A DNA stretch of 64,000 nt from Planoprotostelium fungivorum (Eukaryota > Evosea > Variosea > Cavosteliida > Cavosteliaceae). A program made the position numbers and the translations under genes. Below are positions 33,894-46,232 of the stretch, piece after piece. Numbering within the stretch: the first letter of the stretch is position 1; every line of letters begins with the position of its first letter. The notes below the pieces were generated by a model. That model worked only from the letters and a program-made list of their open reading frames with translations. It had not been told where the DNA came from and ran no database searches. The DNA is taken from assembly GCA_003024175.1 (NCBI GenBank), contig MDYQ01000043.1, forward strand, positions 1-64,000. The letters run 5' to 3'.

Positions 33894-36800
33894 CTAATAT
33901 CCAACTGCGACGTACTTCGCTCCTTTCCAGCCCGAAACAGAGAAGGCCGGCGTCAGTTTCTTCTCATCGATCGACCAATCGTAAAACTGTGCGGTTCCCG
34001 TCTTCGCATCAAAGAGGACGACCTGTCTGTTCTGCGCGATGAACTCGCATTGAGTGAATGTCCTCTTCTCTCCCTTGATCTGATGCACCTCCACCAAGGT
34101 GTCCGCGTCGATCTTGAAGATACTACCCTGTCCTGCGATGGCGTCATTCCACATCATCGTGATGCGACCCACCTGTCTTCTTCTGGTGGAATAGAACGTA
34201 GCCTGGAGTCAACGCGACGATGTGCTTCCACTTCTTATCGACGTTGTTGATGGTGTTGATGACTTGGAGCTTGCAATCCTTGTCCACGTAGCCGATGTCT
34301 GCCTTCCTTCTGTGGTTGTCGTACAGCAGAAGAGCAGACCTTCCTTCTATCTCTACCGGCACGATACGCTCGTAACCGTCCGACCATCTGGACTTCGCGA
34401 CGACCTGTGATACGTAAGTCGAAATTTCATCGAGTGATCACCTCAAAGTCCGTCTTATTGAGACGTCTCAATTGAGTCTCTCCATCCTTGTCGTGGTAGA
34501 TGACGTGGGGAGATCCATCTACATCGATGGGAACGATGTGCTTCCACCTGCGGTAGGCAGTCTCCTTCACCGTGTGGGTCTGGGGTGCAATCTGTCGCCT
34601 GCCGGGGACGACAGGCAGACTCGATGTCAGACCGGTCTTGTGGTTATACAAGAGGATCTGATGACGTCATCACACGTCATCACATGTGGAATGTCTCACC
34701 TGGTTCGTTGTAGTGGGGACCATTCGCTGTAATTTCGGGGCGATGAGAGAACTGGTCTCGCTCGTCCACACGACCGGAGAATCTAATTCTCCGGCCTTGC
34801 CTCCCGCCACGGTGAAGCTCTCTATCTTACCCTCGGGGTAATACACGTACAGGGTGAACGGCAGCCTCTGCTTCACGTTGTCCACCTGGTATTTGCTGTA
34901 CTGGTCTCCGTAACTGCTGGCCGCGAAGGAAGAAGTGCGGGGGAGGGCGGGACGCACCGAGAAGGAGTTCTGAGAGTTGACTTTGCTGTCGGCCTTGTAG
35001 GAGCTGGTGCTCTCTGTCTTTGTCTCTGTCACGGATATCTCGGGTACGATCACAGCAGGGGCTACGACGATGTCGGGTACCAAGACGGGGGTGGGGGCGG
35101 GGGGTGGGGTGATGGTGTGGGATTTGATGACGTCATCGTTCAGGAGGATCTCTACAACGGTGGCTCCTTCGGCGAACGGGACGAAATTTCCTGGAGATTT
35201 CAGGGGTGGGGTGAAGGGTGGGGATCACCTGCGTAAGTGCCGTCTTGGTTGAAGGTGAGGGGTACGTCCGTGTGGGTACCGTCGTTGCTACGGCAACGGG
35301 CGGTGAAGGTCTGTTGTTCCATGACGCCGCTTCCCTGGGCATCCCGTGCGACGACGCGGATGCTGTTGTTCTCTTCCACAAAGACTTGGCTCTGAGTGGG
35401 GTGGGCCTTCTTAGGCTCTTCCTTGACGGGTTCTGGCTGGTTGTAGATGAGTCGGAGATCTGAAAGACTTTCGACTTACCTCAATTTGTCTGACGGTCTC
35501 GGGCTCGGGTTGTTTAGCGGGCTCGGTCTCGGGTTGTTTGGCTGGCTCGGGCTCGGGTTGTCTGACGGCCTCGGGCTCGGGTTGTTTGGCAGGCTCGGGC
35601 TCTCTCACCGGCTGTACCCTTCAGGTCGATGTACAACGCGCCAAACTCACCTCAGGCTGTCGGGTGGCCGCGACATCGTGGCTCTTGAACAATTTTCCGT
35701 CGTGGTAGATGTTCACCTTTCCATCCTTCGTATCATCTCCCTCGAATTCTCCGCCGAATTTCCCTTCTCCCTCGTGCTTCAGGGTGATCGGGTGAACCTT
35801 TTCTCCCTGCACGAATTCTGCGGAGAAATTGGATTCCGGTGCAGGGCGGCCCTTTTTCCCCTTAGCATGCACGTTCACTTTCCCGCCATCGACAGAGGTA
35901 TCTGTGTGGTCCTGGCTGGCCTCTACCTTCGTTGCCTCTACATCGATCTGCTTCACGGGTCTGCCCTCGTGCAAGATTTTCACGGAAAAGTCTTCCACCT
36001 CCGGCACGTTGTAGTTGCCGTGGTAATTTCCTCCACCGGTGCTACGTAACGGGATTCGTGTCTCCTCTCCGTTGTTCTCCAGAACGGCCGTCAGATGTTC
36101 CTCGGAATGGACCGCGGGTTTTCCGTCCTTCGTTTTCGCTTGCACGGAAACTCCGGAGTGGTTGGCCTCGGCAGAGATCGAACCATCGGTTGCCTTTGGT
36201 TGTGATGCATTCAGATTGTGGGTCCTTACTAATTGATCGGCGTGGTACACTTGCACTTGGGCGTCCTCGCTGGGGTCGAGTTGTAGATGACCGCGATACA
36301 CGGCGTCTCCGTCGTGGTTCAGCGGAACCGAGGTCTCTCTACCGGCCTGCGTGACCTTGGCGGTGAAATTTCCGTGAGATTCCGCGGGGCGGCCGTCCCT
36401 GGAGAGGGAGTGTACGGTGACCGAGTTGTGATCTACAACGAAGGTAGAGCTCCCTGGATCGGCCTGTGGCTTTTGCGCGGGGACGTGGTGGGTGTGGATT
36501 GGTTTTCCCGCCAACAGGATTCGGACTTCCGATTCCCGAGAGGGATCGGGGATGGCGAAATTTCCCTCGAGGTTTCCGTTCTCCCTCGGGGTCAGAGGAA
36601 TCTCCTCGGATTTTCCAGACTGCGCGACTTGTGCGGTGAATCGGTGGCCGTCCGTATTTGCGGGATTTCCGCGGGGAGTCCGAGCCTGCACGTGTACGGT
36701 GTTATCGGTCACGTGAGCGGATGACGTGGTGTGGTGGGGCAGATCATCTCTGGGCTTGAATGGGCCGCCTCCCACTTCTTCTCCGTGCAATTTGACCGAA

Positions 36801-38525
36801 ATAATGGGCTCCTCCACGTTCTCCTCGTATTGTGCAGAGTAAGTACCATCCCCGTGATCTTTCACCTGTACCCCGTCAGAATGTTCTCAGAAAACTCGAT
36901 GAAATTTCGACGAAATTTCACCTTGACTTGCGTCGTCAACGGCTTCTTCTCGGTTGTCTCTACGGTTTCGGTTCTGTGACCCTCTGGTGCGTTGCCCAAC
37001 CCGATAGCGTTGTTCTTGACCGGTCGGCCGTCGACAAGCTCAGTTTCGTCGACAGGCTGCTCGGGGTCCACCTTCCACTCCCCGTCGATATTGTACTTGA
37101 ATCGGTACAGGGTTCTAGGTTTAAGACCGTGGACCGTGAGGGTCCACCTACCCGTGGAGTCTCTCTCCATAGGAACGAGCTGCCAGTTGTTGTATGCACC
37201 ACCCACTCGGGCGTTATCTCCCGGTTGGGTCCAGTAGAAGGTGTGAGAAAGTGTATCTTGTTCAAATGTGTGGCTCTCCGTGTGGGTCTCCGAGACACTG
37301 ACGGTACGAGTGAAGTACACCTGAGAGGGGTCGGAAATTTCCGGGAAATTTCGCAAAGTCACCTCGAAGGGGTCGTTGCCGTGGGTGATGCGGTTACCCG
37401 AGTGGTCCCTAGCCTGGATGTCTATGCTGCCGGCCGCGACTTCGACTTCAGATCTGGGAGCAGATGTACCGCTCGCTGCCTTGTCGGCTTCCAATTTGGC
37501 CGCCCTCTCTGCTGCCAGCCTCTCCTCTTCTTCTCTCGCGGATTTTTCCGCCGCCTCCTTCTCCTTTCTGGCGGCCTCTTCTCTCGCATTTCTCTCCCTC
37601 TCTTCTTCCTTGGCTTTCTCTGCGGCGATGACGTTGGGATCGTAAGCCTTGAAGAGAGCGAGGTAAGTCATGACAGACTGCTCGTCGACATTGTCATCGA
37701 TGAAGTCTTCAGGGGACAAGATGGGAGGGATGTGTAACTCTTTCTCGGCGAACGATGAAGCCCACTGTGCTCTCTCGAGGGGGGTCATCTGTTGTGAAAC
37801 GTCAGACGATGGAACGAGATGAGATGGATCACCTGCTCGTGATTGGGAGGGAGGTGTCCGGGAGACATACCTTCGATGATGCTGAGACTGATGGAAGGTG
37901 AGAAGGTGAGGGTGAGATCGATGACCTCACATGGCCTTTCCAGAGTGCCAGTCTGCACCAAAGTTGCCGATGGTGGAGTCTCCGGTCTTCTGACACCATT
38001 CCAACAGATCCTTTCTAGCTCCCTTGCTCTCACCCTCCGCGGGGCTGGATGCGATCTGATACTTCAAGATGATGGTCCATAACAGCCCCAGAATGATCTT
38101 GTGGTTACCATCGACAATGTCTGGAGTTCGTGAGGAGATGAAGACGTGAGAGGTTGTGTACCTTCTTCACCGATGTTGACGAGCTTGAGGTCGTGCTTTC
38201 TGAAGAAGGTGAGGCAGATGTTCATGTTGTCCAGGTACTGCGAGCGCATCTTTGGCTTCGCCGTGTGTTTAGGCATGGTCTCTTGTGTCAGAACCTCGGC
38301 CAAGTTGATGAGAAGGACTCCATCTCTCCTATGAAAAGTATGAGGCTCCGATTAGAGTCTTCTCGCTCACAAGTCAGTGCGTAGATCTTTGATCTCCAAG
38401 TTTCTGTTCTTCAATCTGATGTTCGACCAGTTACGAAATGTCTAAAGATGGTTCAGAGGGCGACATGATGGTTCTGAGTTGTCTCTCACATTGCTTTGAA
38501 TACGAACCCAGTTCGCCTCTGTCAT
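33894..38525 (-). CDS. Large CH-domain / CBM48-like / filamin-like repeat protein
   Basis: A likely actin-binding scaffold. From the ATG at 38525: two calponin-homology-type segments (NWVRIQSNTFRNW, RDGVLLINLAEVL, KIILGLLWTIILKYQIA, then DLLEWCQKTG), as in gelation factor/filamin. A charged coiled coil follows (about 37640–37500). A CBM48/AMPK-beta-like fold reads GGAYNNWQLVPMERDSTGRW (about 37190–37130). About five filamin-like immunoglobulin repeats lie at 36865–35650 (DHGDGTYSAQYEENV, then KDGKVNIYHDGKL). A PEPAKQ-type linker follows (35480–35610), then more Ig-like sequence, and a C-terminal repeat region with WKHIVPIDVDG and WKHIVALTPGYVLF (34660–33894), possibly a propeller. One intron near 36880 opens GTGAAATTTCGTCGAAATTTC-like, another ends with TGATGACGTCATCAG near 34665. 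Confidence 0.8.
35480..35610 (-). repeat. Coding repeat of EPAKQPEPE units
   Basis: About five short Pro/Glu/Gln/Lys units in the linker of the CH/filamin-like protein. They form a probably extended, charged hinge. Confidence 0.8.
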
Positions 38526-38931
38526 GCTGCCGTTAGAGAGTCGAATAAATAAACTGCAGACCAACAGCCGTCGCCGTCGAAAACAAACCGCCAAAAGATC
38601 TATGAACTGTCAACTGCCCGCTTCCGTTTTGTTGTTTTGTGTCTTCCAAGACCCTGCACCAACCCCTTTCTATCTTCTATCTCCTTCTTTGACCATCTTC
38701 TTTCGTCACAGAGGCACGCAGGGGTCTGAGTTCTATAGAGGAAAGACAGGGGATAGAGGGGAAGATCTACTATAAGAGATCGACAGATCTCGCGGGCAGA
38801 TGCGGGACAAAGGGATGAAAGGAAGAAATGAAACCAGGATAAATACATACTTTCATTCTATGGGGTCGTCTCGTTGTAGTTCACCACGAGACCCCAGGGG
38901 AGGCTGGTATCACAAATATTCGGGACGCTGT
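38526..38931. other. Intergenic
   Basis: Promoter of the CH/filamin-like gene and 3' region of the TPR gene's neighbour. AATAAATAAA near 38545 could be a poly(A) signal. I see no supported exon. Confidence 0.45.
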
Positions 38932-39695
38932 TCACTTGAGGGAGGCAAAGACATCGGACAGATCAGACACAGCGTCTTCACTCCTTCCAAGTTGGTTGTA
39001 GGCTTCTGAACGTAACTTGAGTGCCTTTCCATTAACAGAAGAACCATTTCGCCCCATCTGTAAGACGAGATTGACGTCTCTCAGAACCTGTCACCGTTGA
39101 GAGGATGGGAAATGAGATGAAATCACCTTCTCATGATCTCCCAATTTCGAGTTGAGAGCGGCTCTCTCGCAGAGCGCTTCACATAAAAGACCGTTTAATC
39201 GTTCGGTCTCCTCTGTTGTGGTTGAGAAGAGGTGATTGAACATCGATCACCTGAAGGAGGAAGAGAAGAGATCTGTCCCCTTCTGAAGTTGATGGAATTG
39301 TTCCAATCCTGAAGGGCACGTTCTAAGAGATCACTCCTTTCGTATGATCTGGCTCTCATTTCATGTGCTTCAGGCATCGACGGCCATCTATAACTGATTC
39401 AGAATCCATCTGGATGGTTGTTCTCGATGCAAACAACGGTTACGCTGGGATGTGATCACGTGATTCGATGTCACCTCGTCAAAACTCTATCTACATCATC
39501 GATGGACTCGCGGTATCTTCCGAGCTGATATAGCATCTGGGATCGACAGAAGATGGCCATGTATTGCCTGTCTTCTCCATCCATCTCCCGCATGATTCGC
39601 AACGTCAGGCTGTGCAATGCATCCTCCTTATGTCCATTGTTGAAGTGTTGCTGGTATTGTGATAGTTCCCACAAGTAGGCCTCGTCTTCTGTCAT
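38932..39695 (-). CDS. TPR-repeat protein
   Basis: A small protein of helical tetratricopeptide repeats, probably a protein-binding adaptor. Repeats include YMAIFCRSQMLYQLGRYRES, then HEMRARSYERSDLLERALQD and KLRSEAYNQLGRSEDAVSDL. It starts MTEDEAYLWELSQY at 39695, only 48 bp from the divergent start at 39744. It has three or four introns. Its target is unknown. Confidence 0.75.
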
Positions 39696-39743
39696 GTTCC
39701 CGTATGTATTTTATGTGATATGGAGGGAGGCAGGGAGTTGTAG

Positions 39744-40883
39744 ATGGTAAAGGTATTTGTGGAGGAACGGATTTCGTTCGTGACAGTCAACAGACACAAA
39801 TGTCCTTCGAAGGAGATGCAAGATGCACAGATATCGTGGGCAAACACGAGGATAGACAAGCGAATCGAATCATGGGGGATATCCAACTAACACAAGAGGG
39901 TGATGATGAAACGGGTGATGGATGAATCATTGAACATGAGACAGTTTTCCGTTTCGAAAGAGATACGGGCAAGATTTCGAATGGTGAGTGTGGTGTTGTA
40001 ATGTATTGTCGTCATAGACACAGCCACCCATGATTGCAGTGCGGCCATCTCTTTCTTCGAGCAGGTCATCTCTAATCCTCTCAACATCGCCGCTCGACAC
40101 ACCCATCCATACTTTCAGAAATTTCCACAATACGTTCTACGTGGGACACCTCCCTCGTTTCAAACTCCAACTCAAACTTGATGATCAGATCACATGGGCC
40201 CAAACATCGAACGAGTGTACAACATCGTCTCACAGCTGTTGGACATCATCATGGGCTACACAGATGATCAACCAGGTGGAGAGAATGGAGACGTCAGCTG
40301 CATCTCCCACCGACACCTGGACAGACGTCAGAGATCAAGTCTTCTCGACTTTTTGTTCTTTTGTCAGAGATAGTCACCTCGCTGCATTTGGCTTGACGAC
40401 TTGTTTAGATGCAGTGAGAAAGGTGTCGAGATAACACCTTCAAAACTCAAATTGAATCGACACAGGTCTGCCGAATCTGTGCAAGCCTTTCAACTTCTCA
40501 CATCGAATGTGCCATCATCGACAATGTCTTCTACGCCGTGAAGGGCATGAACATGATCTTGAAAGCACATGGAAGAACACTTCACACATCTGGAGGTGAT
40601 ATGTTTCGTGTCCATCGAGCGGATCAGACGGACTGACGTGAGATCAGATGAATTCCAACTGTGGAGGATGCAATTGGATGAAATGACCACCGGTCCTCAG
40701 TTCTTTCGCCTTCCATCCGTTTTGACTCAATATCTGTACAATGTGGCCTGCACCGTGAGGGAGTTGGATGTTTCAACAACAAGGTGCATCCAATGTAAGA
40801 TATATCTTGTACTGAATCACACTCTCAGATCGTTGACATCTAATGAATTCCTATGGCCGCCTGTTCAATCAAGGCCAGTGTGA
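39744..40883 (+). CDS. Unrecognised multi-exon gene
   Basis: The ATG at 39744 begins MVKVFVEERISFVTVNRHKC, well open to about 39890. Further open blocks with good splice sites read VISNPLNIAARHTHPYFQKF (about 40074–40180), IERVYNIVSQLLDIIMGYT (about 40210–40275), DNVFYAVKGMNMILKAHG (about 40520–40575) and FFRLPSVLTQYLYNVA (about 40705–40750). The blocks are in different frames, so several introns are needed and I could not settle the joins. No family recognised. AATAAA at 40891 marks the end. Confidence 0.45.
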
Positions 40884-40975
40884 AATGAGAATAAAAAAGT
40901 GATAAACGAGATCTGATCTGAGATCACATCACTACAACCCATCTATCTCATTTCCTCGACCCGAACAACGCCATC

Positions 40976-43024
40976 ATGCCAGGAAGAGGAGGTATTTCTT
41001 GCCTTTTCATCTCTCGACTCACCATCCGCATCTCCCACCTTTCAACCTCTCACGAAACATCTCATACATCTCTGACGAATCTCTCAAGGACCCCGTGGAG
41101 CCCGAATAATTAACGGTCGCCCCTTCAACTTCGATGATGATAAGAATGCAGGACCTGTCATCCGTCCAGAGAGAGGAGACCTGCTCTATCCAGATAATCC
41201 GGGTCTACACATACCGACCAGACAGCCACCAGATTCCATGATCACAAAGGTACGGTACTTGTTGTGATGCATATCTCGGTGATGGTGGAAGCAGATGTTA
41301 AACATGAGATTGAGATTTGAATCGTCTCCCTTCTATTTCAACCGCGAAGACCAACCGAAAGATGTCGAGAGGTGTTGTGTCCGCGATCACATTCCATTCG
41401 AATGACATTCCTCAGATACATCCACCAGTATTACAAACCCACCGCAGAGGTATCTCATCTCCATCTCCATCTCACATTCTAATGACATCCATCAGATCTC
41501 CGATGCCATCGATTACCGCTCGGGCAGTTTCCCGCCCAGACTATTGAATAGCTACCTGCCCGACAGCAAGAAGTCAGATTTGAGGAGGTACTATTTGGAG
41601 TTGAGACAGAGGAAGGCAAAGAGAGAATTAGAGGCTAAGAAAATCTTCTCGGGTGAGGAAGGATACCTCTACGACATCCAAGTGACTCGTTGTAGATGAA
41701 GGAGCGCCGCCGGTACAGTTGGATACGGATGGTACGTATGATTACGTGTGAAGTGCTGATCGTTGTAGATAACAATCAGAGATTTTTACTGGAATTTAAT
41801 CCTTTCACGGATCCTCTACCCATCGTGAGTTTTCATCCAGATTTCCGGTAGAACTCTGACGAAAGCTAGACACCCGTTCTACTTCCCGTGTCACCCGAGA
41901 GGGTGAGCTCCACCACCATCGTCATCCTCGATCGCGATCATCGATGCGCATCTCGCATGTCCACGTCGTCCATCACATTGTCCATTTGCATCATCACACA
42001 TCGACATCATCGATCATCGCGATCATCTCCTGACGTGGATGACACAGGAAGAAGAAGAACCACCCACGAAGAAAGCGAAGACAGGAAGGGGTAAGGGCAA
42101 AGATGGTGCCAAATCGACCCGAGGCCGTAAGAAAGTCGTACAAGAGGTGAAGTCTGGATTTAGGGTTTAAAACTGACGGGGGTAAGGAAGAAGAACCGAA
42201 GAGGAAGACGAGGGGTGCTCGCGTCACGAAAGAAAAGGCCACCGAGAAGGAAAAACCGAAAGAAAAGTCGAAGAAAACTGAGACCCCGGCGAGGGTGGGA
42301 GGAGCGTCTCGTTGTAGATTGACGTTACCAGGTCAAGAAGACGAAATTGGGCGCGAAAAAGACTTCCTCGAGTGAATCCATCGGTTCTCTCGACGATGAT
42401 TTAGACATCGAGCCTCCCTCTACACCTGCACCTGCCACCCCCAGGTATATGTGTACCTCTCAGAGCGTTGTAGATGAACGATTTTCAGGGTAATATCCAG
42501 GCTGAAGAAAAATGGCGGGACTGCGGTGACGGTGGGGTCACCTAATCTGGGTGTGGAAGAGATGAACGAGGTGAGTTGTAGATCGTCTCGATTTATTGTG
42601 ACCACCCACTAGGGAGGAGACGTACCTTTCCCTGTGGAAGACAACGACGAAGACAGTGCAGTCGACGAAGATGCAGTTTTCAACAAGTGATTTTATTCTA
42701 TTTTATTCGATCCCATTTGGGACGCCTTTTATTTCGTTTTATTTTTTACGAGTGCTGACTCGGACAGGTACACCGCACAAGAGTCGTCTAAAGTGAAGGT
42801 GAAGAAGGTTCACACGATTCATTCATGATGACACAGGATAGGGTGCACCGAAGGTGAAGATCGTAGAGGAAGAGATAGAAGAAGAGCTACCTGAAGAGGA
42901 AGAAGAAGAAGGAATGGACGAAGTGGAAGAAGAAGATTACGGAGATCAGCAGGATGACGATGATGATTTCAACGCGGGAGGAAGCGGTGACGATGGTGAG
43001 GATTGTGATGAGAAAGATAGTTGA
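40976..43024 (+). CDS. RNA polymerase III subunit RPC7/Rpc31-like
   Basis: The N-terminus is Gly/Arg-rich (MPGRGGPRGARIINGRPF), then DLLYPDNPGLHIPTRQPPD and FYFNREDQPKDVERYIHQYY, which align in order with RPC7 (LFPD..., then EERQDIERY). The middle is Lys-rich, and the C-terminus is a very acidic tail (EEELPEEEEEEGMDEVEEED, then QQDDDDDFNAGGSGDD), again typical. At over 400 residues it is longer than usual because of Lys/Glu-rich inserts. Introns are dense: the one at 41732–41768 ends CTGATCGTTGTAG, and those near 41682, 42300 and 42455 hold the word internally. The assignment rests on order and composition, so it is moderate. Confidence 0.55.
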
Positions 43025-43175
43025 TGATGAACAGAGCCCACGTATTGATGTCAAATAAACGGAAGAATCGAGATGACTTCATCTTGTGATTGTGTTTGTG
43101 ATGATGACAACGCGGAATCGTTTCTCTTTATTTTCGAAACGCTTCGAGAGAAGCACACAGAGGTTCTGTCTCTAT

Positions 43176-43745
43176 CTACAGGGAAATGAAGACCAACATC
43201 ATGAAGATGACGGCGAGAGGACAGGCGCTGCCAGTGGCTTCGCTCACGAAATGGACTTGAGATGAATTGCCCAAAACACTTATAGTGGTGAAGCCACTCA
43301 GAGTTGTTGGTTGGCATGAGCTCGTGATGGCAGCCGTTCCTGCATTATATGTGATCTGTGTCCAAACGGGCTGGCCCGAACATCCACCATTGGCAAAGAT
43401 CATCTGCACCAGATCGTTGCTGCCAGGTGCTGGACTGTAGGTCGTGGCGGTGGTATAATAGACATATGTTGAAGAGTTGGTGCATGAATTGAATGAGAAT
43501 GCCGTCGTGTTCGATGCACCAGAGCACCCCGAGTTGTATGTGTTCGAGGTACCACTGCTCGAATTGGTGCTGGCATATTGAACGTGGTTATAGCAGTATC
43601 CCACAGGCTGTGCCGTCAGAGATGAAACGGCACTGCAGTTGGTGATCCCGTTGATCTGCTGCTGATACTGAAGGGTGATGAAGGCCGTGTCGGCGGCACC
43701 GACCGAAGCGATGAGAGCAAAGACGATGACCAGACGGTGGATCAT
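43176..43745 (-). CDS. Secreted or GPI-anchored Ser/Thr/Asn-rich protein
   Basis: A single exon of 189 residues. MIHRLVIVFALIASVGA is a signal peptide, and the end (GSACPLAVIFMMLVFISL) is a hydrophobic tail after small residues, as for a GPI anchor. Eight or so Cys and many N-glycosylation sequons (NSSS, NTTA, NSST, NSSQ) lie between. Family not recognised. It is divergent from the receptor gene with 214 bp between starts, so the two surface proteins may share a promoter region. Confidence 0.75.
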   Translation of the reverse strand: MIHRLVIVFALIASVGAADTAFITLQYQQQINGITNCSAVSSLTAQPVGYCYNHVQYASTNSSSGTSNTYNSGCSGASNTTAFSFNSCTNSSTYVYYTTATTYSPAPGSNDLVQMIFANGGCSGQPVWTQITYNAGTAAITSSCQPTTLSGFTTISVLGNSSQVHFVSEATGSACPLAVIFMMLVFISL

Positions 43746-43959
43746 CTCTGATTGGTCAATGAGCTGGAAACGGTCCAGCTCTTCGGGGCAGCTAGAACCC
43801 CCGAGAATCACAACCGATCACCTCCCGAGACATTTTTACAGCATTCTGACGCGCCTGTACGACAATACTGCGAAACAATGCCAGACTGCCGAGGCAAATT
43901 ATCGGGGGTATGGATGGTTGTGATGCATGGTACTTCTCTCCCCACCATCATCGTCGAAC

Positions 43960-46021
43960 ATGATGAGGGTTCTAATCCTGATGTCGCTGGCTCTGCAGGT
44001 GATAGGACAGCAGACCATGTCTCTTCAGACTGTCATTCGTGATTTCTATCCCTGCTTGAAGACAGAGGTGACCGTGCCAACCCCCAACGGTCTGATGAGC
44101 ACGTACGACCCCACCTACTGCAATCCAGACATCGAGAATCATTATACGGTGGCCAATTACGGTTCAGGTCCAGTCCCGAACAAGGGCATGGTGGCTCAAT
44201 TCTTGAACTCCGACCGGAAACCAGTATACATCGGCAAGAGTGTCAACGTTACATCGGCCGTCAACCAAGTTCACAATGCTACCACGTTCGCAAAGTGAGA
44301 CATCATGCTGAAGACGATGACGATCTGATTCGATGCAGTTGGTGGTCGGACACGTGGCCTGGAGCTTGGGCTTATCCTTACACCCTCACTCTGACTCAGA
44401 CTGCCGCCGGCACCTACGAATTCAACCAACAAGAGTTCTTCCCTCTCAACGGAAAGGGTTGGGGTAACAACGCTCCGGATTACCCTCAGCAGAACTGGGG
44501 TTTCTGCTTGGAATCTCACGTGAAAGATATTACGTCTTGAAGATCTGACATCGTCACCAGGCCAGTTTCATCTATGATGCAAATGCGACCTTCACCTTCA
44601 CGGGAGACGACGACATGTGATGCGATCCATCTCGAATGATGTTCATTCTGACGTGATCGATGTAGGTGGATCTTCATCAACAACGAGCTGGCGTTCGATC
44701 TCGGTGGTCTTCACACCGCCGAGTCACAATCTTCTCGGTTGGGAGATCTTCCCATGGCCTCTGGTATGTACCAGGGAGGCACCTACAACATCGACATGTT
44801 CTGTGAGCCATCATCTCTCGATCATGATCTGACTCACAAACAGACTGCGAGAGACAATCTGTGCTCTCCGACATCCGTCTGACGACCACTATGAATATCT
44901 TCTGCCCGGCAGGCCAGCTCGACTTCTGCCACATCTGTGGAGGTACCGGAGCATGCTGCACCAACGCTTGCGTTGCCCCTGATCCATGTCAAATCGCCAC
45001 TCGAAATCCTGCCACTTGTGTCTGCACCTACTCCGCCAACGCCACCATCCAAAACGAATGTAACACTCTCAACGCTGCAGACAAGTGCAACACGTACAGC
45101 TGCTCGACCACCACCGGAAAATGTCAGCCCACTCCAATTCCGCCTGCTCCACAAAACAACCTCTGTGTCAACACGAGTGCCTGTGATTCTACCTTCGGAT
45201 ACTCATACACCAATTTCCAATGCCCGTCGCAGGGTAATGTCCCAGCTTGCAACCCCGGAACCTGTCAGCCCACCACGGGACAATGCAACTACAAGGTCAT
45301 CTGCTCACAGAACCCCTGTCAGGGTGTGACCTGTACACCGCCGAACGCTTGTTACACCTCCGTCTGTGTACCCACCTCTGACACCGAGTATGTCTGTCAG
45401 AACACGAGCCGTCTTCCCATATCTGATGCTTGTACGTCCCACGGCTGCAACCCTACCACCGGTACCATCACGAACACCTCTACAGTTTGTAGTGATCCCG
45501 CCAATCTGTGTCTCTCTTCCACCTGCAATCCTTCTCTCAGCTCGGCCTGCAACGTCACGAAGAAAAACTGTGATGATCAGAACGCATGCACAAACGATTT
45601 CTGCTCACCCGGTAACGGAACTTGCTACCACACTGCGGTCAGCCTAAATACGACGGACACTTGCGTCTCCGTGACTTGCAGTCCTGCCTACGGGATCTCT
45701 TACACGAACATCACGTGCCGTGGGGTCAACTGCCGTATGGACAGCAGCGTCGCGGGATGCTGCGTGTGTGGTGGACTGAACACGGTACAAATCGCTGGGA
45801 TCACTGCTGGAGCAGTGGCTGGGGCCGTTGTGGGTGGTGCCGCGGGTGCAGCCATATTTGCTTATGCTGGAAAGAAGGTGAGGTGACGTATAGTGATTGC
45901 GGATTAACTTTGATAGGGATTCGATTATTACGCTGCTCACGCTGGTGCGGCGGCGTCGATTCAGGATAATCCTCTGTACGTGTCTAATCAGGCGGAAATG
46001 GTCAACCCTATCGCAGAGTAG
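43960..46021 (+). CDS. Fibro-slime/PA14-type receptor with Cys-rich repeats, one membrane span and an NPLY tail
   Basis: A type I membrane protein. MMRVLILMSLALQVIG is the signal peptide. The fibro-slime domain reads TVIRDFYPC...NPDIENHYTV, FCLESHASFIYDANATFTFT, then the PA14 core WIFINNELAFDLGGLH. Next comes a long run of Cys-rich repeats (about 44930–45760: CNTYSCSTTTGKC, then SDACTSHGCNPTTG), like the Dictyostelium psi proteins. The span is Gly/Ala-rich (AGITAGAVAGAVVGGAAGAA), followed by a basic stop and a short tail with NPLYVSNQAEMVNPI. Introns are few and short. Likely role: cell-cell or cell-substrate recognition. Confidence 0.85.
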
Positions 46022-46232
46022 TATTACACACGAGCTCATCTGATGATAAAATATGATGTGAATGGATTGAATGGAATAGACGTCTGCAGGTGAGTCCATC
46101 TCTTTAGATTCGTATAGATCATCTCCATCATGAAGGTTTGCGACTGGATGCCATTGCATGTTTAGGTGAGACAAGCAGAGATGTTCACCACAAAGACGAT
46201 CGAAAATTGAAATGAATGACTTTACACGCGAT

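Noticed and set aside
35447-37737. Long plus-strand frames opposite the CH/filamin-like gene
   Set aside because: They have no domain and mirror strongly supported minus-strand coding sequence.
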